Assembly (NCBI RefSeq): GCF_900659615.1
Contig: NZ_CAACUY010000023.1
Location: forward strand, 1 to 64,000
Direction of reading: 5' to 3'
From: Actinomadura fibrosa
Lineage (GTDB): Bacteria > Actinomycetota > Actinomycetes > Streptosporangiales > Streptosporangiaceae
DNA: 64,000 bases
The stretch's first letter is position 1, and each line of letters opens with the position of its first letter. A program made the translations under genes and the position numbers. This document shows, one piece after another, positions 20,021-28,931 of this stretch. The notes under the pieces are model-generated. The model made no database searches. It was not told the origin of the DNA and saw only the letters and a program-made list of their open reading frames with translations.

Positions 20021-20638
20021 ATGTGGCCCGGGGCGAACATCGGACCGCCGCCCATGGACCCCGGACCGGCGGGCGCGCCCTGGACCGCGCCGCCGCGCGT
20101 CAAGCCCAGCGCCGGGTGGTACACCGTGCCGATCGTGCTGGCGGCCACGGCGGTCGTCGGCCTGGTGATCATGCTCGTCCTCTTCCTCGACGACTCGATG
20201 GCCGCCGAGAAGCCCGGCGTGACGGGCGGCGCCTCGACGGGCGTGACCGTCGACCTCGAAGCGGGCCGGGGCTACTTCCTCTACGTCCGCACGGGCGCCT
20301 CCGCCCCGACGTCCTGCGCCCTGCGGGCCTACGGGCAGACCGGCGCCGTCGAGCTGACGAGGAAGAACTCCTGGGCCCAGTCCGACCACACCGGCTACCG
20401 CTACACCGCCTCCTTCCAGGCGCCGGTCGGCGGCGAGGGGGTGCTGACGTGCCGCGGCACGTCCGGCACGATGCTCGTCACGCCGGACGACACCGCCGAC
20501 TTCTACCTCGGGCTGTCCGTCCTCATCGGGGTGGTGTGCGGCGTCCTCGCCATCGTGGGGTTCGTGTTCCTGTTCGTCCGGCGCAGCCACGCCAGGCGCG
20601 CCGCGGTCTCCTCCGTCCCGGGGGCGTTCCCGTACTGA
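20021..20638 (+). CDS. Membrane-anchored protein of unknown function
   Basis: 205 residues from ATG at 20021, with a strong purine-rich ribosome site at 20008-20014. A Pro-rich cytosolic N-terminus is followed by a membrane segment (VPIVLAATAVVGLVIMLVLF), an extracytoplasmic domain of about 100 residues with two cysteines (SCALRAYG and LTCRGTSG) likely to form a disulfide, and a second membrane segment near the C-terminus (GVVCGVLAIVGFVFLFV). No family recognised. Divergent from the dehydrogenase genes and 58 bases upstream of the sigma factor gene. Confidence 0.75.
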   Translation: MWPGANIGPPPMDPGPAGAPWTAPPRVKPSAGWYTVPIVLAATAVVGLVIMLVLFLDDSMAAEKPGVTGGASTGVTVDLEAGRGYFLYVRTGASAPTSCALRAYGQTGAVELTRKNSWAQSDHTGYRYTASFQAPVGGEGVLTCRGTSGTMLVTPDDTADFYLGLSVLIGVVCGVLAIVGFVFLFVRRSHARRAAVSSVPGAFPY

Positions 20639-20695
20639 GCCGGAGAAAGTCGTCGGCCGGAGTAAACCTTCCAAGCGCACGTTCGTCTCTGCTCC

Positions 20696-21235
20696 GTGAC
20701 GTACCAACGGACAGCGAAGGTCATCGCCTTGCCGCTCCCGCACGCCGATGACGGGTACGAGGAATTATTCACGGCGCACTTCTGGGGGCTCGTCCGGCTC
20801 GCGACGCTCCTCGGCGCCGACGACGCCGAGGACGTGGTCCAGGACGCGTTCGTCCGCCTGCACCGCAGGCGCCGCGCCCTGCGCGACCAGAACGCCGCCC
20901 TGGCCTACCTGCGGTCGAGTGTCTGCAACGCCTCCCGCAGCAGGCTGCGGCACCTGCGCATGGCGCGCCGCAGGCACGCGCAGCTCGCCCTGCCCGGCGC
21001 GGAGGGCTCCGCCGAGCACCACGTCGTGCGGGACGAGGACGTCCGCGAACTGCTGGAGGGCGTCGCCGCGCTCCCGGCGCGGCAGCGCGAGGTGCTCGTG
21101 CTGCGGTACTGGCTCGACCTGAGCGAGCGCGACACCGCCGAGACGCTGGGCATCGCCCCGGGCACCGTCAAGGCCCACACCGCGCGAGCCATCGCGGCGC
21201 TCGGCAAGCGACTGAAGGACGAGGACACGGTATGA
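20696..21235 (+). CDS. ECF/SigE-family RNA polymerase sigma factor
   Basis: 179 residues from GTG at 20696. Region 2 is visible as LFTAHFWGLVRLATLLGADD then AEDVVQDAFVRLHRRRR; region 4 as LPARQREVLVLRYWLDLSER then TLGIAPGTVKAHTARAIAAL. The size and lack of region 3 fit an ECF sigma factor. It overlaps the next gene by four bases (ATGA), whose product is a single-pass membrane protein that may act as its partner. Confidence 0.92.
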   Translation: MTYQRTAKVIALPLPHADDGYEELFTAHFWGLVRLATLLGADDAEDVVQDAFVRLHRRRRALRDQNAALAYLRSSVCNASRSRLRHLRMARRRHAQLALPGAEGSAEHHVVRDEDVRELLEGVAALPARQREVLVLRYWLDLSERDTAETLGIAPGTVKAHTARAIAALGKRLKDEDTV

Positions 21236-22422
21236 ACGGCATCGAGGAAAGGCTCAAGAGCGCCTTCGACGCGAAGGCGGACACGGTCAGCCCGCACTCC
21301 CGCGCCTGGACGGAGAACGCCCGCAGGATCCGCGGCGCACGGACCCGCCGCGCCATCACCGTCCCGTCCGCCGCGGTCGCCGTAGCCGCCGCGGCGGCCG
21401 CGGTCCCGTTGGCCTTCCCCGGGCTCGCGGACGGGGGCCCCGCCGCGGCGTCCGACACGGGCGGCTTTCCTCCCGAGCTCGTGGACGAGTCGACGATCGT
21501 CCGGATCCCCGCGAAGCTGCCGGGCGGGGCGACCTTCACCGCCGACACCCTCGGCGCGGACGGGACGGTGCTCGGACGCTCCGCCGACTCCCGCGTCTGG
21601 AAGGCCGGGCCGCGCGGCGGCACCCCGAAGCCGCTCGGCGTCCGCGCGCAGGGCGGCCTCGCCGCCGGGCAAGGGTTCGTCACCTGGATCGCACCCGGCG
21701 CCTGGGAACTCAACTGCCGCACACCGAACGGGCGAACCCGCGTGATCGGCCCCCAGGGCGCCACACCCGACAGCCCCGTCTTCGCGGGGGGTGGCCGGAT
21801 CATCGCCAGCGACCCCATGGACCAGCCGTTCGTCACCACGGGCTGCACGACGGGCGATACCCTCGCGAGCCCCGGCAAGGCCGTGGCGTTCAGCTACCCC
21901 ATCCTGTTCACCGTGGACGTCTACACCAAGCACGTCCTGCGCGAGGTCGACGTCCGGACGGGCCGGATCGTCCGGGAGCACCCGCTCCCCACCGGCGTGC
22001 GGACCGTGCGGATCCCGGAGCCCGAGATGCGGCTCGACAGGGAGCGGAGCAAGGGAGGAGTGAAGGCCTACACGGCGAAACCGTCGGCCGAGAAGCAGCC
22101 CGAGGAGCAACAGTGGCAGGCCGCGGCCAACGACCGCTACTTCGCCTGGGGGGTGAACGGCGTCCTGCGCGTCATGGACCGGCGGACCTGGAAGGAGCTC
22201 AAGCCGCTGCCGATGCTGCCCTCGACGCGCGAGCGGGCGGAGGGCGCGCGGCTCACGGCGGGCTCGCACGTCATCGCCTACTCCGTGCCCGGCGGCAGCA
22301 CGATGCTGTACGACACGCGGTCCCGGACGGTGCCGTACCTCTATCGCAGAGAGGTCTACGCGGCGGGAGACTGGCTGTTGTGGCGGGCTCCGGACGGCTA
22401 CCGGCTCGCCAAGGCACGCTGA
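21232..22422 (+). CDS. Single-pass membrane protein coupled to the sigma factor
   Basis: 396 residues. A charged cytosolic N-terminus of about 40 residues (MNGIEERLKSAFDAKADTVS) is followed by one membrane segment (VAVAAAAAAVPLAFPGL) and a large extracytoplasmic region with repeated strand-like blocks (VLGRSADSRVWKAG, YFAWGVNGVLRVMDRRTW, WLLWRAPDGYRLAKAR), suggesting a beta-propeller. The start overlaps the sigma gene, and N-termini of this type are common next to SigE-family sigma factors. An anti-sigma role is plausible, but no zinc-binding anti-sigma motif (HxxxCxxC) is present. Confidence 0.75.
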   Translation: MNGIEERLKSAFDAKADTVSPHSRAWTENARRIRGARTRRAITVPSAAVAVAAAAAAVPLAFPGLADGGPAAASDTGGFPPELVDESTIVRIPAKLPGGATFTADTLGADGTVLGRSADSRVWKAGPRGGTPKPLGVRAQGGLAAGQGFVTWIAPGAWELNCRTPNGRTRVIGPQGATPDSPVFAGGGRIIASDPMDQPFVTTGCTTGDTLASPGKAVAFSYPILFTVDVYTKHVLREVDVRTGRIVREHPLPTGVRTVRIPEPEMRLDRERSKGGVKAYTAKPSAEKQPEEQQWQAAANDRYFAWGVNGVLRVMDRRTWKELKPLPMLPSTRERAEGARLTAGSHVIAYSVPGGSTMLYDTRSRTVPYLYRREVYAAGDWLLWRAPDGYRLAKAR

Positions 22423-22440
22423 CATCGGGAGGTCATCGTC

Positions 22441-22770
22441 ATGGCGGGACCGTACGAGACCCAGGACGACGCCGTCACCGAGGTCCGCGACATCTATGCC
22501 GGGCACTGCAAGCGCGGCGTCATGCGGGAGCGGACCCTCGACCTGCTGCTGCGGGCCTGCGCCGAGAGCGGCGTCGAGCTCGGCGGCTACGACCGGCGGG
22601 TGCTGCGCTGGCTGGCGACCCAGCCGCCGGAGGTGGCCCAGGTCGTGGCGAGCCTCATCGCCAGGGCCGCCGACCAGGCGCCGTCGCCCGCACCGCCGTC
22701 ACCGGCGCCGCCCGCGCGGCCGTCGCGCCCGGCGGGGGATCCCGCGGTGGCGGCGCGCGTCAGGACGTGA
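22441..22770 (+). CDS. Small hypothetical protein
   Basis: 109 residues: a helical N-terminal 75 (ETQDDAVTEVRDIYAGHCKR, LRWLATQPPEVAQVVASLI) and a disordered Pro/Ala tail. It starts 18 bases after the sigma-linked gene and overlaps the end of the convergent AlkZ-like gene by 11 bases. Likely part of the sigma factor operon. No recognised domain. Confidence 0.6.
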   Translation: MAGPYETQDDAVTEVRDIYAGHCKRGVMRERTLDLLLRACAESGVELGGYDRRVLRWLATQPPEVAQVVASLIARAADQAPSPAPPSPAPPARPSRPAGDPAVAARVRT

Positions 22771-23935
22771 GCTCGCGCTCCAGCGGGGTGCGGAAGCGCG
22801 GGACCGCGCGGACGTCGCCGTACCAGGCGGCGGTCCGCTCGGCCTCGCGCTCGATGGCGGCGCGGGCGTCGGTGCCGGCGTCCTCCAGCAGGCGGAAGAC
22901 GATCTCGCCGTCCGGGCGCTGCGCCCAGCCGCCGACGATCCGGCCGTCCCACCAGACCGTCGGGCCGATGTTGCCGTTCCGGTCGAACAGGGCGGGGCCG
23001 TGGTCGCCGAGGAACCAGCTCCGCTCCTGCCAGCCCATGGGCGTCGCGTCGAGGGCGGGCAGCAGCGCCGCCCAGGGCTCGGGCGGCGCGACCGGTTCCA
23101 GGTCGCCGGCGAGGACGAGGCCCGTCGCGCCGCCGAGGTCGACCTCGGCGGTGTCCAGTCCGGCCAGGGCCTTCTTCACGTCGGCGGCGGTCCAGCCCGT
23201 CCACCACTTGAGGTCGGACACCGGGGCGGGGCCGAACGCGCGCAGCCACAGCTCCACGAGCCGCGTGCGGGCCTCGGCCGGGGGCACGTCGGGGATGCCG
23301 CCCGGTAGCCACGTCTCGATGGGCGCCCACCGGTACTGGCTGCTGATCCAGGAGCCGTTCGGGCGCCCGCGGACGATGCGGCCCTCGCAGCCGAGCGTGA
23401 CGAGCACCCAGGTGGTGATGTTCGTCGGCCTTGAGTACGACTTGCCCGGCGCCGTGTCGACCTGGGTGCGCAGCAGCGGCTCGTCGGCGCTGAGCTGCGC
23501 CCCGGTCGCCTCGCCGCGGGCCAGCAGCGCCCGGTGCGCGCCCTCCTCCGCCGCCTTGAACAGCGCCTCGGCGTCGTCCGTGACGCCGGCCTGCTCGATG
23601 AACCGCGTGTAGGTGCGCCGCTGCTTGCCGGCCAGCGCGATCGAGGTGGACGCCTGGAGGATCGGGACGAGCTCGACGGGCGCCACGAACATCGTCCGGC
23701 GCATCGCGAGCATCCGCAGCAGCGTGCGGTCGTCGTAGAGGGCCCGCTCCACGGCGGCCGGACCGGCTCCGGTACTGCGGGCCGCCACCGACAGGTACAC
23801 CGTGGCGGGGTCGGTGGCGTGCAGCACGACCAGCGACCGCGCGACGGCGGCGGGGTCGCCGGTCCGCTCCGCGACGGCGAGCCGGTGGCGGACGCCGAGG
23901 CGGGCGCGCCGCTCCGCGATGTTCATCGAACGCAT
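22760..23935 (-). CDS. Winged-helix DNA-binding protein, AlkZ/YcaQ-like (HTH_42)
   Basis: 391 residues of the HTH_42 family, which includes DNA glycosylases that remove bulky or crosslinked bases. Segments such as VLHATDPATVYLSVAAR, RRTMFVAPVELVPIL, LVELWLRAFGPAPVSDLKWW and VWWDGRIVGGWAQRPDGE fit the family. The glutamine-rich catalytic motif described for AlkZ/YcaQ is not evident; HATDP stands in that region, so glycosylase activity is uncertain. Start may be ATG 23935 or 23926. Confidence 0.75.
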   Translation of the reverse strand: MRSMNIAERRARLGVRHRLAVAERTGDPAAVARSLVVLHATDPATVYLSVAARSTGAGPAAVERALYDDRTLLRMLAMRRTMFVAPVELVPILQASTSIALAGKQRRTYTRFIEQAGVTDDAEALFKAAEEGAHRALLARGEATGAQLSADEPLLRTQVDTAPGKSYSRPTNITTWVLVTLGCEGRIVRGRPNGSWISSQYRWAPIETWLPGGIPDVPPAEARTRLVELWLRAFGPAPVSDLKWWTGWTAADVKKALAGLDTAEVDLGGATGLVLAGDLEPVAPPEPWAALLPALDATPMGWQERSWFLGDHGPALFDRNGNIGPTVWWDGRIVGGWAQRPDGEIVFRLLEDAGTDARAAIEREAERTAAWYGDVRAVPRFRTPLERELTS

Positions 23936-23986
23936 GAGCGAATCCTATGCGGGCGCCCGCCCGCCCGTCGCGCCGTCCGGACGGTT

Positions 23987-24319
23987 TCAGCCGTTGTTGG
24001 AGATCTTGACGACGACGTTGTCCTTCGTGACCGACTGCACCGACACGTTGAACCCGTCCGCCTGCTCGTTGTCGCCCACGGGGACGGTGACCGTCTGCCC
24101 CGCGACCTTGAGCGTCACGTTCTGGCCCTGCACGCCGACCAGCTCGGCCTTCACGCCGAGGATGGACGCGTTCGCGTCCACGCCGCGGTCGAAGGTCACG
24201 GTGCAGGAGTTGACGCCGCAGTCGGTCTTGCTGTTCTCACCGCCGCAGGCGGCCACCGCGCCGAGCGGGAGGAGGAGAAGGGGGAGGACGGCCAGCTTCC
24301 GGCGTACGGAGGAGGTCAT
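23987..24319 (-). CDS. Putative small lipoprotein
   Basis: 110 residues with a type II signal peptide: KLAVLPLLLLPLGAVAACGG, lipobox VAAC. The mature part has a cysteine pair (CGVNSC) and an alternating hydrophobic pattern typical of a small beta domain (VTLKVAGQTVTVPVGD). Start ATG 24319. Substrate of Lgt and LspA, both encoded in this window. Function unknown. Confidence 0.78.
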   Translation of the reverse strand: MTSSVRRKLAVLPLLLLPLGAVAACGGENSKTDCGVNSCTVTFDRGVDANASILGVKAELVGVQGQNVTLKVAGQTVTVPVGDNEQADGFNVSVQSVTKDNVVVKISNNG

Positions 24320-24463
24320 GGGGCCGAGTCTATGAGGCCACGACCTGCCCTCCCGCCCTCCCAGGGGCGGATTCGCGCGAGCCGCGCGTAGTACCGGGTG
24401 ATGACACGCCGTCGCCGGTGGGCGGAGCTGGATCTTCGGCGGGCGCCGTGTTTCGCTGGGTGG

Positions 24464-25159
24464 GTGACCAGCGACGACGCGGGCGGACGGCGGCCGATCC
24501 TCGGCCCGGTGGTGTGCGCGGGGCTGCGGATGGAGGCCCGCGCGGTCCGCCGCGGCCTGAGCCGCGTCCCGGTCGTGGTCGTCGGCTACCGGGCGCGCCG
24601 CGCCGACCGGCTCCCGGCGGCGTGCGCCGGGTTCGTGCTGGTGGGCTTCGGCGGCGCGCTCGACGAGCGCCTGCGGCCCGGGGACGTCGTGGTGGCGGAC
24701 GAGATCCGCGGCGGCGGTCCGCCCGTGGCCTGCGGCGGGGCGCACGCGCTGGCGCGGGAGCTGATCCGGGACGGCCTGAACGTCCAGGTCGGCCCGCTCG
24801 TGACGACCGACCACGTGGTGAGCGGCGCCGAGCGGGCGGTGTGGGCGGCCCAGGGGGCGCGCGTCGCGGACATGGAGTCGGCCGTGATCGCCGCCCGCGC
24901 GGGCGGGAGGCCGGTCGCCGCCGTCCGCGTCGTCGTCGACGGCCCGGGCCATCCGCTGCTGCATCCCGGGATGGTCTCGCGCGGCCTGGGCGCCCGGCGG
25001 GTCCTCGCGCGCACCGGCCCCGCGCTGGAGCGCTGGAGCGCCTTCCTGCTCAGCAGCGGATCCCGCCCGGACGAGACTGCGGACGGAGACGGGAGCGGCG
25101 ACGCGGGCACGGCCGTGGACGCCGATGGGAGCGAGGGAACCGAGGTCCGCACGCCCTGA
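24464..25159 (+). CDS. Nucleoside phosphorylase-like protein
   Basis: About 231 residues from GTG at 24464 (an earlier start at 24398 is possible). Shows the phosphorylase-superfamily pattern: GLRMEARAVRRGL, GFGGALDERLRPGDVVVADE, TTDHVVSGAERAVWAAQGA and the DMESA motif with the conserved Met and Glu that contact ribose in purine nucleoside phosphorylases. Similar proteins occur in hopanoid or isoprenoid clusters, but none of those genes are here. A Gly/Asp-rich acidic tail of about 35 residues follows. Confidence 0.72.
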   Translation: MTSDDAGGRRPILGPVVCAGLRMEARAVRRGLSRVPVVVVGYRARRADRLPAACAGFVLVGFGGALDERLRPGDVVVADEIRGGGPPVACGGAHALARELIRDGLNVQVGPLVTTDHVVSGAERAVWAAQGARVADMESAVIAARAGGRPVAAVRVVVDGPGHPLLHPGMVSRGLGARRVLARTGPALERWSAFLLSSGSRPDETADGDGSGDAGTAVDADGSEGTEVRTP

Positions 25160-25163
25160 CCAT

Positions 25164-25208
25164 CCCGTCCGCCCGCCCGTGCGCGCTTCACGAGCCGTTC
25201 CGGACGGG
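25164..25208. terminator. Candidate terminator between convergent genes
   Basis: Arms 25164-25171 and 25201-25208 are perfect 8-bp complements enclosing a 29-base loop, in the 54-base gap between the phosphorylase-like gene and the tetR gene. Confidence 0.35.
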
Positions 25209-25213
25209 ACGTG

Positions 25214-25786
25214 TCAGCCGTCGAGCGGCCCGGTGAGGTACCGCTGGACGGTGGGGGACAGGCTCGCCACCAGCGCGTCCACGTCCAGGGCGACGACGGG
25301 CGGCAGCCGCAGGATGTAGCGGCACAGCGCGACGCCCAGGAGCTGGGTGGAGACGAGCCCGGCGCGCGTGGGCAGCTCGGACGGGTCGTCCACGCGCGGG
25401 GCCAGCGCTCCCGCGACCTGGGCGCCGAAGATGGAGCGCATCCGCTCGGCCGCCGCCTCGTTCGTGATAGCCGAGCGGAACAGGACGGACAGCACCTCGT
25501 CGGCGAGCCCGCCCTCCCAGCGCTCCACGAAGTGCCGGACGAGGACCTCCCCGGCGCGCTCCGGCGGCACCGCGGCGAGGTCGGGCAGCCGCAGGTCGAT
25601 GTCCGTCGCGGCCGCGAACAGGCCGTCCTTGCTGCCGTAGTAGCGCATGACCATCGACGGGTCGATGCCGGCGTCGGCGGCGATCGCGCGGATCGTCGCC
25701 CGCTCGTACCCGTCGGCGGCGAAGCGGTGGCGGGCGGCGTCGAGGATCGTCGCCCTCGTCCGGTCGGAGCGCTGCGTGAAGGCCAT
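25214..25786 (-). CDS. TetR-family transcriptional repressor
   Basis: 190 residues from ATG at 25786. The N-terminal helix-turn-helix is clear: RATILDAARHRFAADGYERA, then AIAADAGIDPSMVMRYYGSK. The C-terminal ligand domain is variable as usual. It diverges from an FAD monooxygenase gene, and the 116-base gap carries two inverted repeats with the same half-site, so self-regulation and control of the monooxygenase are likely. Confidence 0.92.
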   Translation of the reverse strand: MAFTQRSDRTRATILDAARHRFAADGYERATIRAIAADAGIDPSMVMRYYGSKDGLFAAATDIDLRLPDLAAVPPERAGEVLVRHFVERWEGGLADEVLSVLFRSAITNEAAAERMRSIFGAQVAGALAPRVDDPSELPTRAGLVSTQLLGVALCRYILRLPPVVALDVDALVASLSPTVQRYLTGPLDG

Positions 25787-25814
25787 GCGGGCAAGCGTAG
25801 GCCAACATTCGTGG

Positions 25815-25830
25815 GCCAACAAGTGTTGGC
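25815..25830. promoter_or_regulatory. TetR operator site 1
   Basis: Inverted repeat GCCAAC-4-GTTGGC, identical in its arms to site 2. An extra single half-site GCCAAC lies at 25801-25806. The site is 29 bases from the tetR start. Confidence 0.75.
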
Positions 25831-25857
25831 ATTGCGGGCGGAACGGGTTACCGTTGT

Positions 25858-25873
25858 GCCAACAGACGTTGGC
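25858..25873. promoter_or_regulatory. TetR operator site 2
   Basis: Inverted repeat GCCAAC-4-GTTGGC. Centre-to-centre spacing from site 1 is 43 bp, about four helical turns, so two dimers would bind the same face. A further GTTGG half-site is at 25882-25886, just before the AGGAGG of the monooxygenase gene. Confidence 0.75.
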
Positions 25874-25902
25874 AAACGCTCGTTGGTCATCAGGAGGCCG
25901 CC

Positions 25903-27087
25903 ATGTCCGAGCACACCGGAACCCCGCTCCCCGCCGCCACGGACGTGCTGATCGTCGGCGCGGGCCCGGTCGGCCTGACGCTCGCCGCGGCCCTCGCCGA
26001 TCGCGGCGTGGACGTGACGCTCGTCGACCGCCAGGCCGAGGGCGCGAACACCTCCCGCGCCGCCGTCGTCCACGCCCGCACCCTGGAGGTGCTGGAGACG
26101 GTGGGCGTCGCGGGCGAGCTCGTCGACCGGGGCGTCGTCGTCCCGCGCTTCACCGTCCGCGATGGTGACCAAGCGCTGCTGTCGGTCCGCTTCGACGGCC
26201 TCCCGACCCGGTACCCCTACACGCTGATGGTCCCGCAGGACGTCACCGAGCAGGTGCTCCTCGACCGCCTGCACGCCGCCGGCGGCCGCGTCCACCGCCC
26301 GCACGAGGTGGCCTCGCTCGTCCAGGACGGCGACGGCGTCACGGCGACCATGGCCACGGGGGAGACGGTCCGGGCGCGCTACGCCGTCGGCGCGGACGGC
26401 ATGCACAGCACGGTGCGCGAGCAGGCGGGCATCGGCTTCACGGGCGACACCTACGCGCAGTCGTTCGTCCTCGCCGACGTGCGCCTCGACTGGGAGCTGG
26501 ACGCCCGCGAGGTCATGCTCTACTTCGCGCCCGCCGGGCTCGTCGTGGTGGCCCCGCTGCCGGGCGGCCGCCACCGGATCGTCGCGACCGTGGACGACGC
26601 GCCCGAGCACCCGGACATGGCCGACGTCCAGGCGCTGCTGGACGAGCGCGGCCCCCGCAAGCGTCCCGCGAAGGTCACCGAGGTCGTGTGGAGCTCGCGG
26701 TTCCGCGTCCACCACCGGCTCGCCGACCGCTACCGCGAGGGGCGGATCCTCCTCGCCGGGGACGCCGCGCACGTGCACAGCCCGGCCGGAGGCCAGGGGA
26801 TGAACACCGGCATCCAGGACGCGGTCGCCCTGGCGCCCCTGCTGGCCGCCGCGCTGCGCGACGGTGGCTCCGCCGCCGACCTGGACGCCTACGAGGCCGG
26901 CCGCCGCCCGGTCGCCGCGTCGGTGGTGCGGTTCACCGACCGGATGACCAAGGTCGCGACGGCGGGCGGCGCCACGCAGCGCCGGATCCGCAACCTGCTG
27001 CTGCGGGGCCTCGACCGGATCCCGGCCGTGCACCGCACGATGGCGATGAACCTCTCGGAGCTGGCCGTGGACGGCCACCGCTCATGA
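25903..27087 (+). CDS. FAD-dependent aromatic-type monooxygenase
   Basis: 394 residues of the PheA/TfdB-like class A flavin monooxygenases. FAD-binding GxGxxG is VLIVGAGPVGLTLAAALADR; the DG motif is YAVGADGMHSTVREQAGI; the GD motif is RILLAGDAAHVHSPAGGQGM. The protein lacks the C-terminal thioredoxin-like domain of phenol hydroxylases. It is divergent from and probably repressed by the adjacent TetR protein; the inducer and substrate are likely related and unknown. Confidence 0.92.
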   Translation: MSEHTGTPLPAATDVLIVGAGPVGLTLAAALADRGVDVTLVDRQAEGANTSRAAVVHARTLEVLETVGVAGELVDRGVVVPRFTVRDGDQALLSVRFDGLPTRYPYTLMVPQDVTEQVLLDRLHAAGGRVHRPHEVASLVQDGDGVTATMATGETVRARYAVGADGMHSTVREQAGIGFTGDTYAQSFVLADVRLDWELDAREVMLYFAPAGLVVVAPLPGGRHRIVATVDDAPEHPDMADVQALLDERGPRKRPAKVTEVVWSSRFRVHHRLADRYREGRILLAGDAAHVHSPAGGQGMNTGIQDAVALAPLLAAALRDGGSAADLDAYEAGRRPVAASVVRFTDRMTKVATAGGATQRRIRNLLLRGLDRIPAVHRTMAMNLSELAVDGHRS

Positions 27088-27127
27088 ACCGCCGGGGCAG
27101 GCCCGCGAGCAGGCGGGCGGGCGCGGG

Positions 27128-27583
27128 TCAGCCGTGGTTCATTCCCGGCATGTCGCCCATGCCGTGCTGCTCGCCGGCCTGGATGCGGCCGCCGAGGTCC
27201 TTCTGCAGCGACTGGAGCGTGGGCTTGGTGCTCACCACGACCCAGCGCGTCCCGACGAGGTAGGTGCCGCCCCAGGGCTTGGCCTCCTCCATCCAGGCGT
27301 TCTGGCCCTGGTCGGAGGTGAAGCTGACCAGCACGTACTTGCCGCGCGAGTTCGCGCAGTTGGCCTGCTGGAGCTCCTGCGCCTTGCGCTGGCCGGTCAT
27401 GGAGCAGCCGGTCCGCGCGGCGAGCTGGTCCAGGCTGGCGGGGGTGCCCTCCCGGTCGCCGGCGGCCGCCGTGTCCGACTTGCCGTTGCAGCCGGCCACC
27501 GCGGGCAGGGCGAGGGCGGCGGCGCAGCACAGCAGCGCCGCTGTTCGCCGGGGGTGCGGGATGCTCGAACGCGTGGAGCCCAT
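27128..27583 (-). CDS. Putative lipoprotein with Met/His-rich C-terminus
   Basis: 151 residues with a lipoprotein signal (AALALPAVAGCNG; lipobox VAGC). The mature domain contains two cysteines (GCSMTG and NCANSRGKYVLVSF) and ends in HGMGDMPGMNHG, a Met/His cluster that could bind copper. Start ATG at 27583. Convergent with the monooxygenase gene. Function unknown; metal binding is inference. Confidence 0.75.
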   Translation of the reverse strand: MGSTRSSIPHPRRTAALLCCAAALALPAVAGCNGKSDTAAAGDREGTPASLDQLAARTGCSMTGQRKAQELQQANCANSRGKYVLVSFTSDQGQNAWMEEAKPWGGTYLVGTRWVVVSTKPTLQSLQKDLGGRIQAGEQHGMGDMPGMNHG

Positions 27584-27677
27584 GGCTCGTCCTCTCCGGG
27601 GTGAGAAACGATTCGACCGGGGAATACGCGTCCCGGTGCCCGGAGGGTTCAGCGGCCGGCCCGGCGGCGGCCGGATG

Positions 27678-28931
27678 TCAGTTCATGAGGCGCGCCGCCG
27701 CGGTGGCCCGGATGCCGGGCTCCTCCGCGGGGTCCAGATGCAGCCGTTGCAGGCGGACGCGCGTCTCGCCGGTGAGAGGGGCGAACCGGGCCGCCTCCTG
27801 GCGGACGCCCTCCTCGCAGTCCCAGAGGCCCTCGACGGTGTAGGCCTCGGCGGTGTGGGGGGCCGTGCGGCCCAGCGCGGTCAGAATTCGCGGTCGCAGG
27901 TAGGCGTAGGAGGACTCGGTCCAGGCGGTCTTCAGCAGGGGGACGGCCTCGCCGGCGCGCAGGCGGCCGAGCCCCTCGATCGGGCTGGCGGCGTCGCTCC
28001 AGTCCCGCCGCTCGACGGCTCCGCGCAGCTCGTCCATCAGCAGCGGGATGTCCTGCCGGGTGCCGTGGCGGGCCAGGATGTTCAGCCCCATGTCCTCGCA
28101 GCCGTTCCGGGACGCGGCCCAGGCGCGAGCCCACGGCAGCGTCTCCGGCCCGTACTCCCGCAGCGCCCGGCAGACGGCCCCGCCGAGCCTGCTCGGACGT
28201 TCGGGGAGCAGCTCCTCGGCGAGGTCGAGCAGCGCGAGCGTCCGCCGGCGGCCGAGCTCGAAGATCGCGGAGACGGATCCGTCGTCCCGCCGCCGCGCGA
28301 GGTCGAGCAGCTCGGCCTCGGAGCGGCCCGCGCGCTCGCCCGCCGGCGCGGCCGGCCGGCGCGCCCGCCCGGCCTCGCGGTGCCGGGCGAGGGCCTCGGC
28401 GATCCGCGGCTGCCGCGCCGCCCACGTCTCGATCACCGGATTGTGCCCGGCCGGTATCAGCATCCGCAGCTCCGCCTCGTCGCAGCGGGCGGCGACCAGG
28501 GCGTCCAGCCCGGCGGTCAGCGACGGGTCCTCCAGCCAGATGAGCTCGTCGAGGGCGTCGAACCACTGCGCGCCGTCCTCGGCGTACCGCCGCAGCAGGG
28601 ACGCGGCCTCCCGGCGGCTCAGCCGGACGAGGCCGGCGAGCACGTCCAGCGCGAGCTGCACCCGCCACTCGTCGGGATCGGCGGCGTCGGACGGGTCGAA
28701 CAGGTGCTCGGCTATCGGCCCGATCGGCAACTCCAGGTCGACCATCAACCGGGCGTAGTACAGCCCCCGGGACTCGCACTGCCGGTCCCAGCGCGGATCC
28801 CTGCGGACGCACTCGTAGACGTACTCGCCCGCGCCCGGCTTCTCCGCGGCGCGGCGCGCCGCCCGGCCCAGTCCCCGCTGCAGCTGACCGTGCAGGGTGC
28901 TCGCTGATTCCACCACGACCTCGTTGCTCAC
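27678..28931 (-). CDS. HEAT-like helical repeat protein of unknown function
   Basis: About 417 residues from GTG at 28931 (ATG at 28967 is an alternative). The sequence is mostly amphipathic helices. The second half resembles HEAT/armadillo repeats (IEGLGRLRAGEAVPLLKTAW, RPRILTALGRTAPHTAEAYT). No catalytic motif or signal peptide. Stands between the lipoprotein gene and the ABC exporter genes on the same strand. Confidence 0.72.
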   Translation of the reverse strand: MSNEVVVESASTLHGQLQRGLGRAARRAAEKPGAGEYVYECVRRDPRWDRQCESRGLYYARLMVDLELPIGPIAEHLFDPSDAADPDEWRVQLALDVLAGLVRLSRREAASLLRRYAEDGAQWFDALDELIWLEDPSLTAGLDALVAARCDEAELRMLIPAGHNPVIETWAARQPRIAEALARHREAGRARRPAAPAGERAGRSEAELLDLARRRDDGSVSAIFELGRRRTLALLDLAEELLPERPSRLGGAVCRALREYGPETLPWARAWAASRNGCEDMGLNILARHGTRQDIPLLMDELRGAVERRDWSDAASPIEGLGRLRAGEAVPLLKTAWTESSYAYLRPRILTALGRTAPHTAEAYTVEGLWDCEEGVRQEAARFAPLTGETRVRLQRLHLDPAEEPGIRATAAARLMN

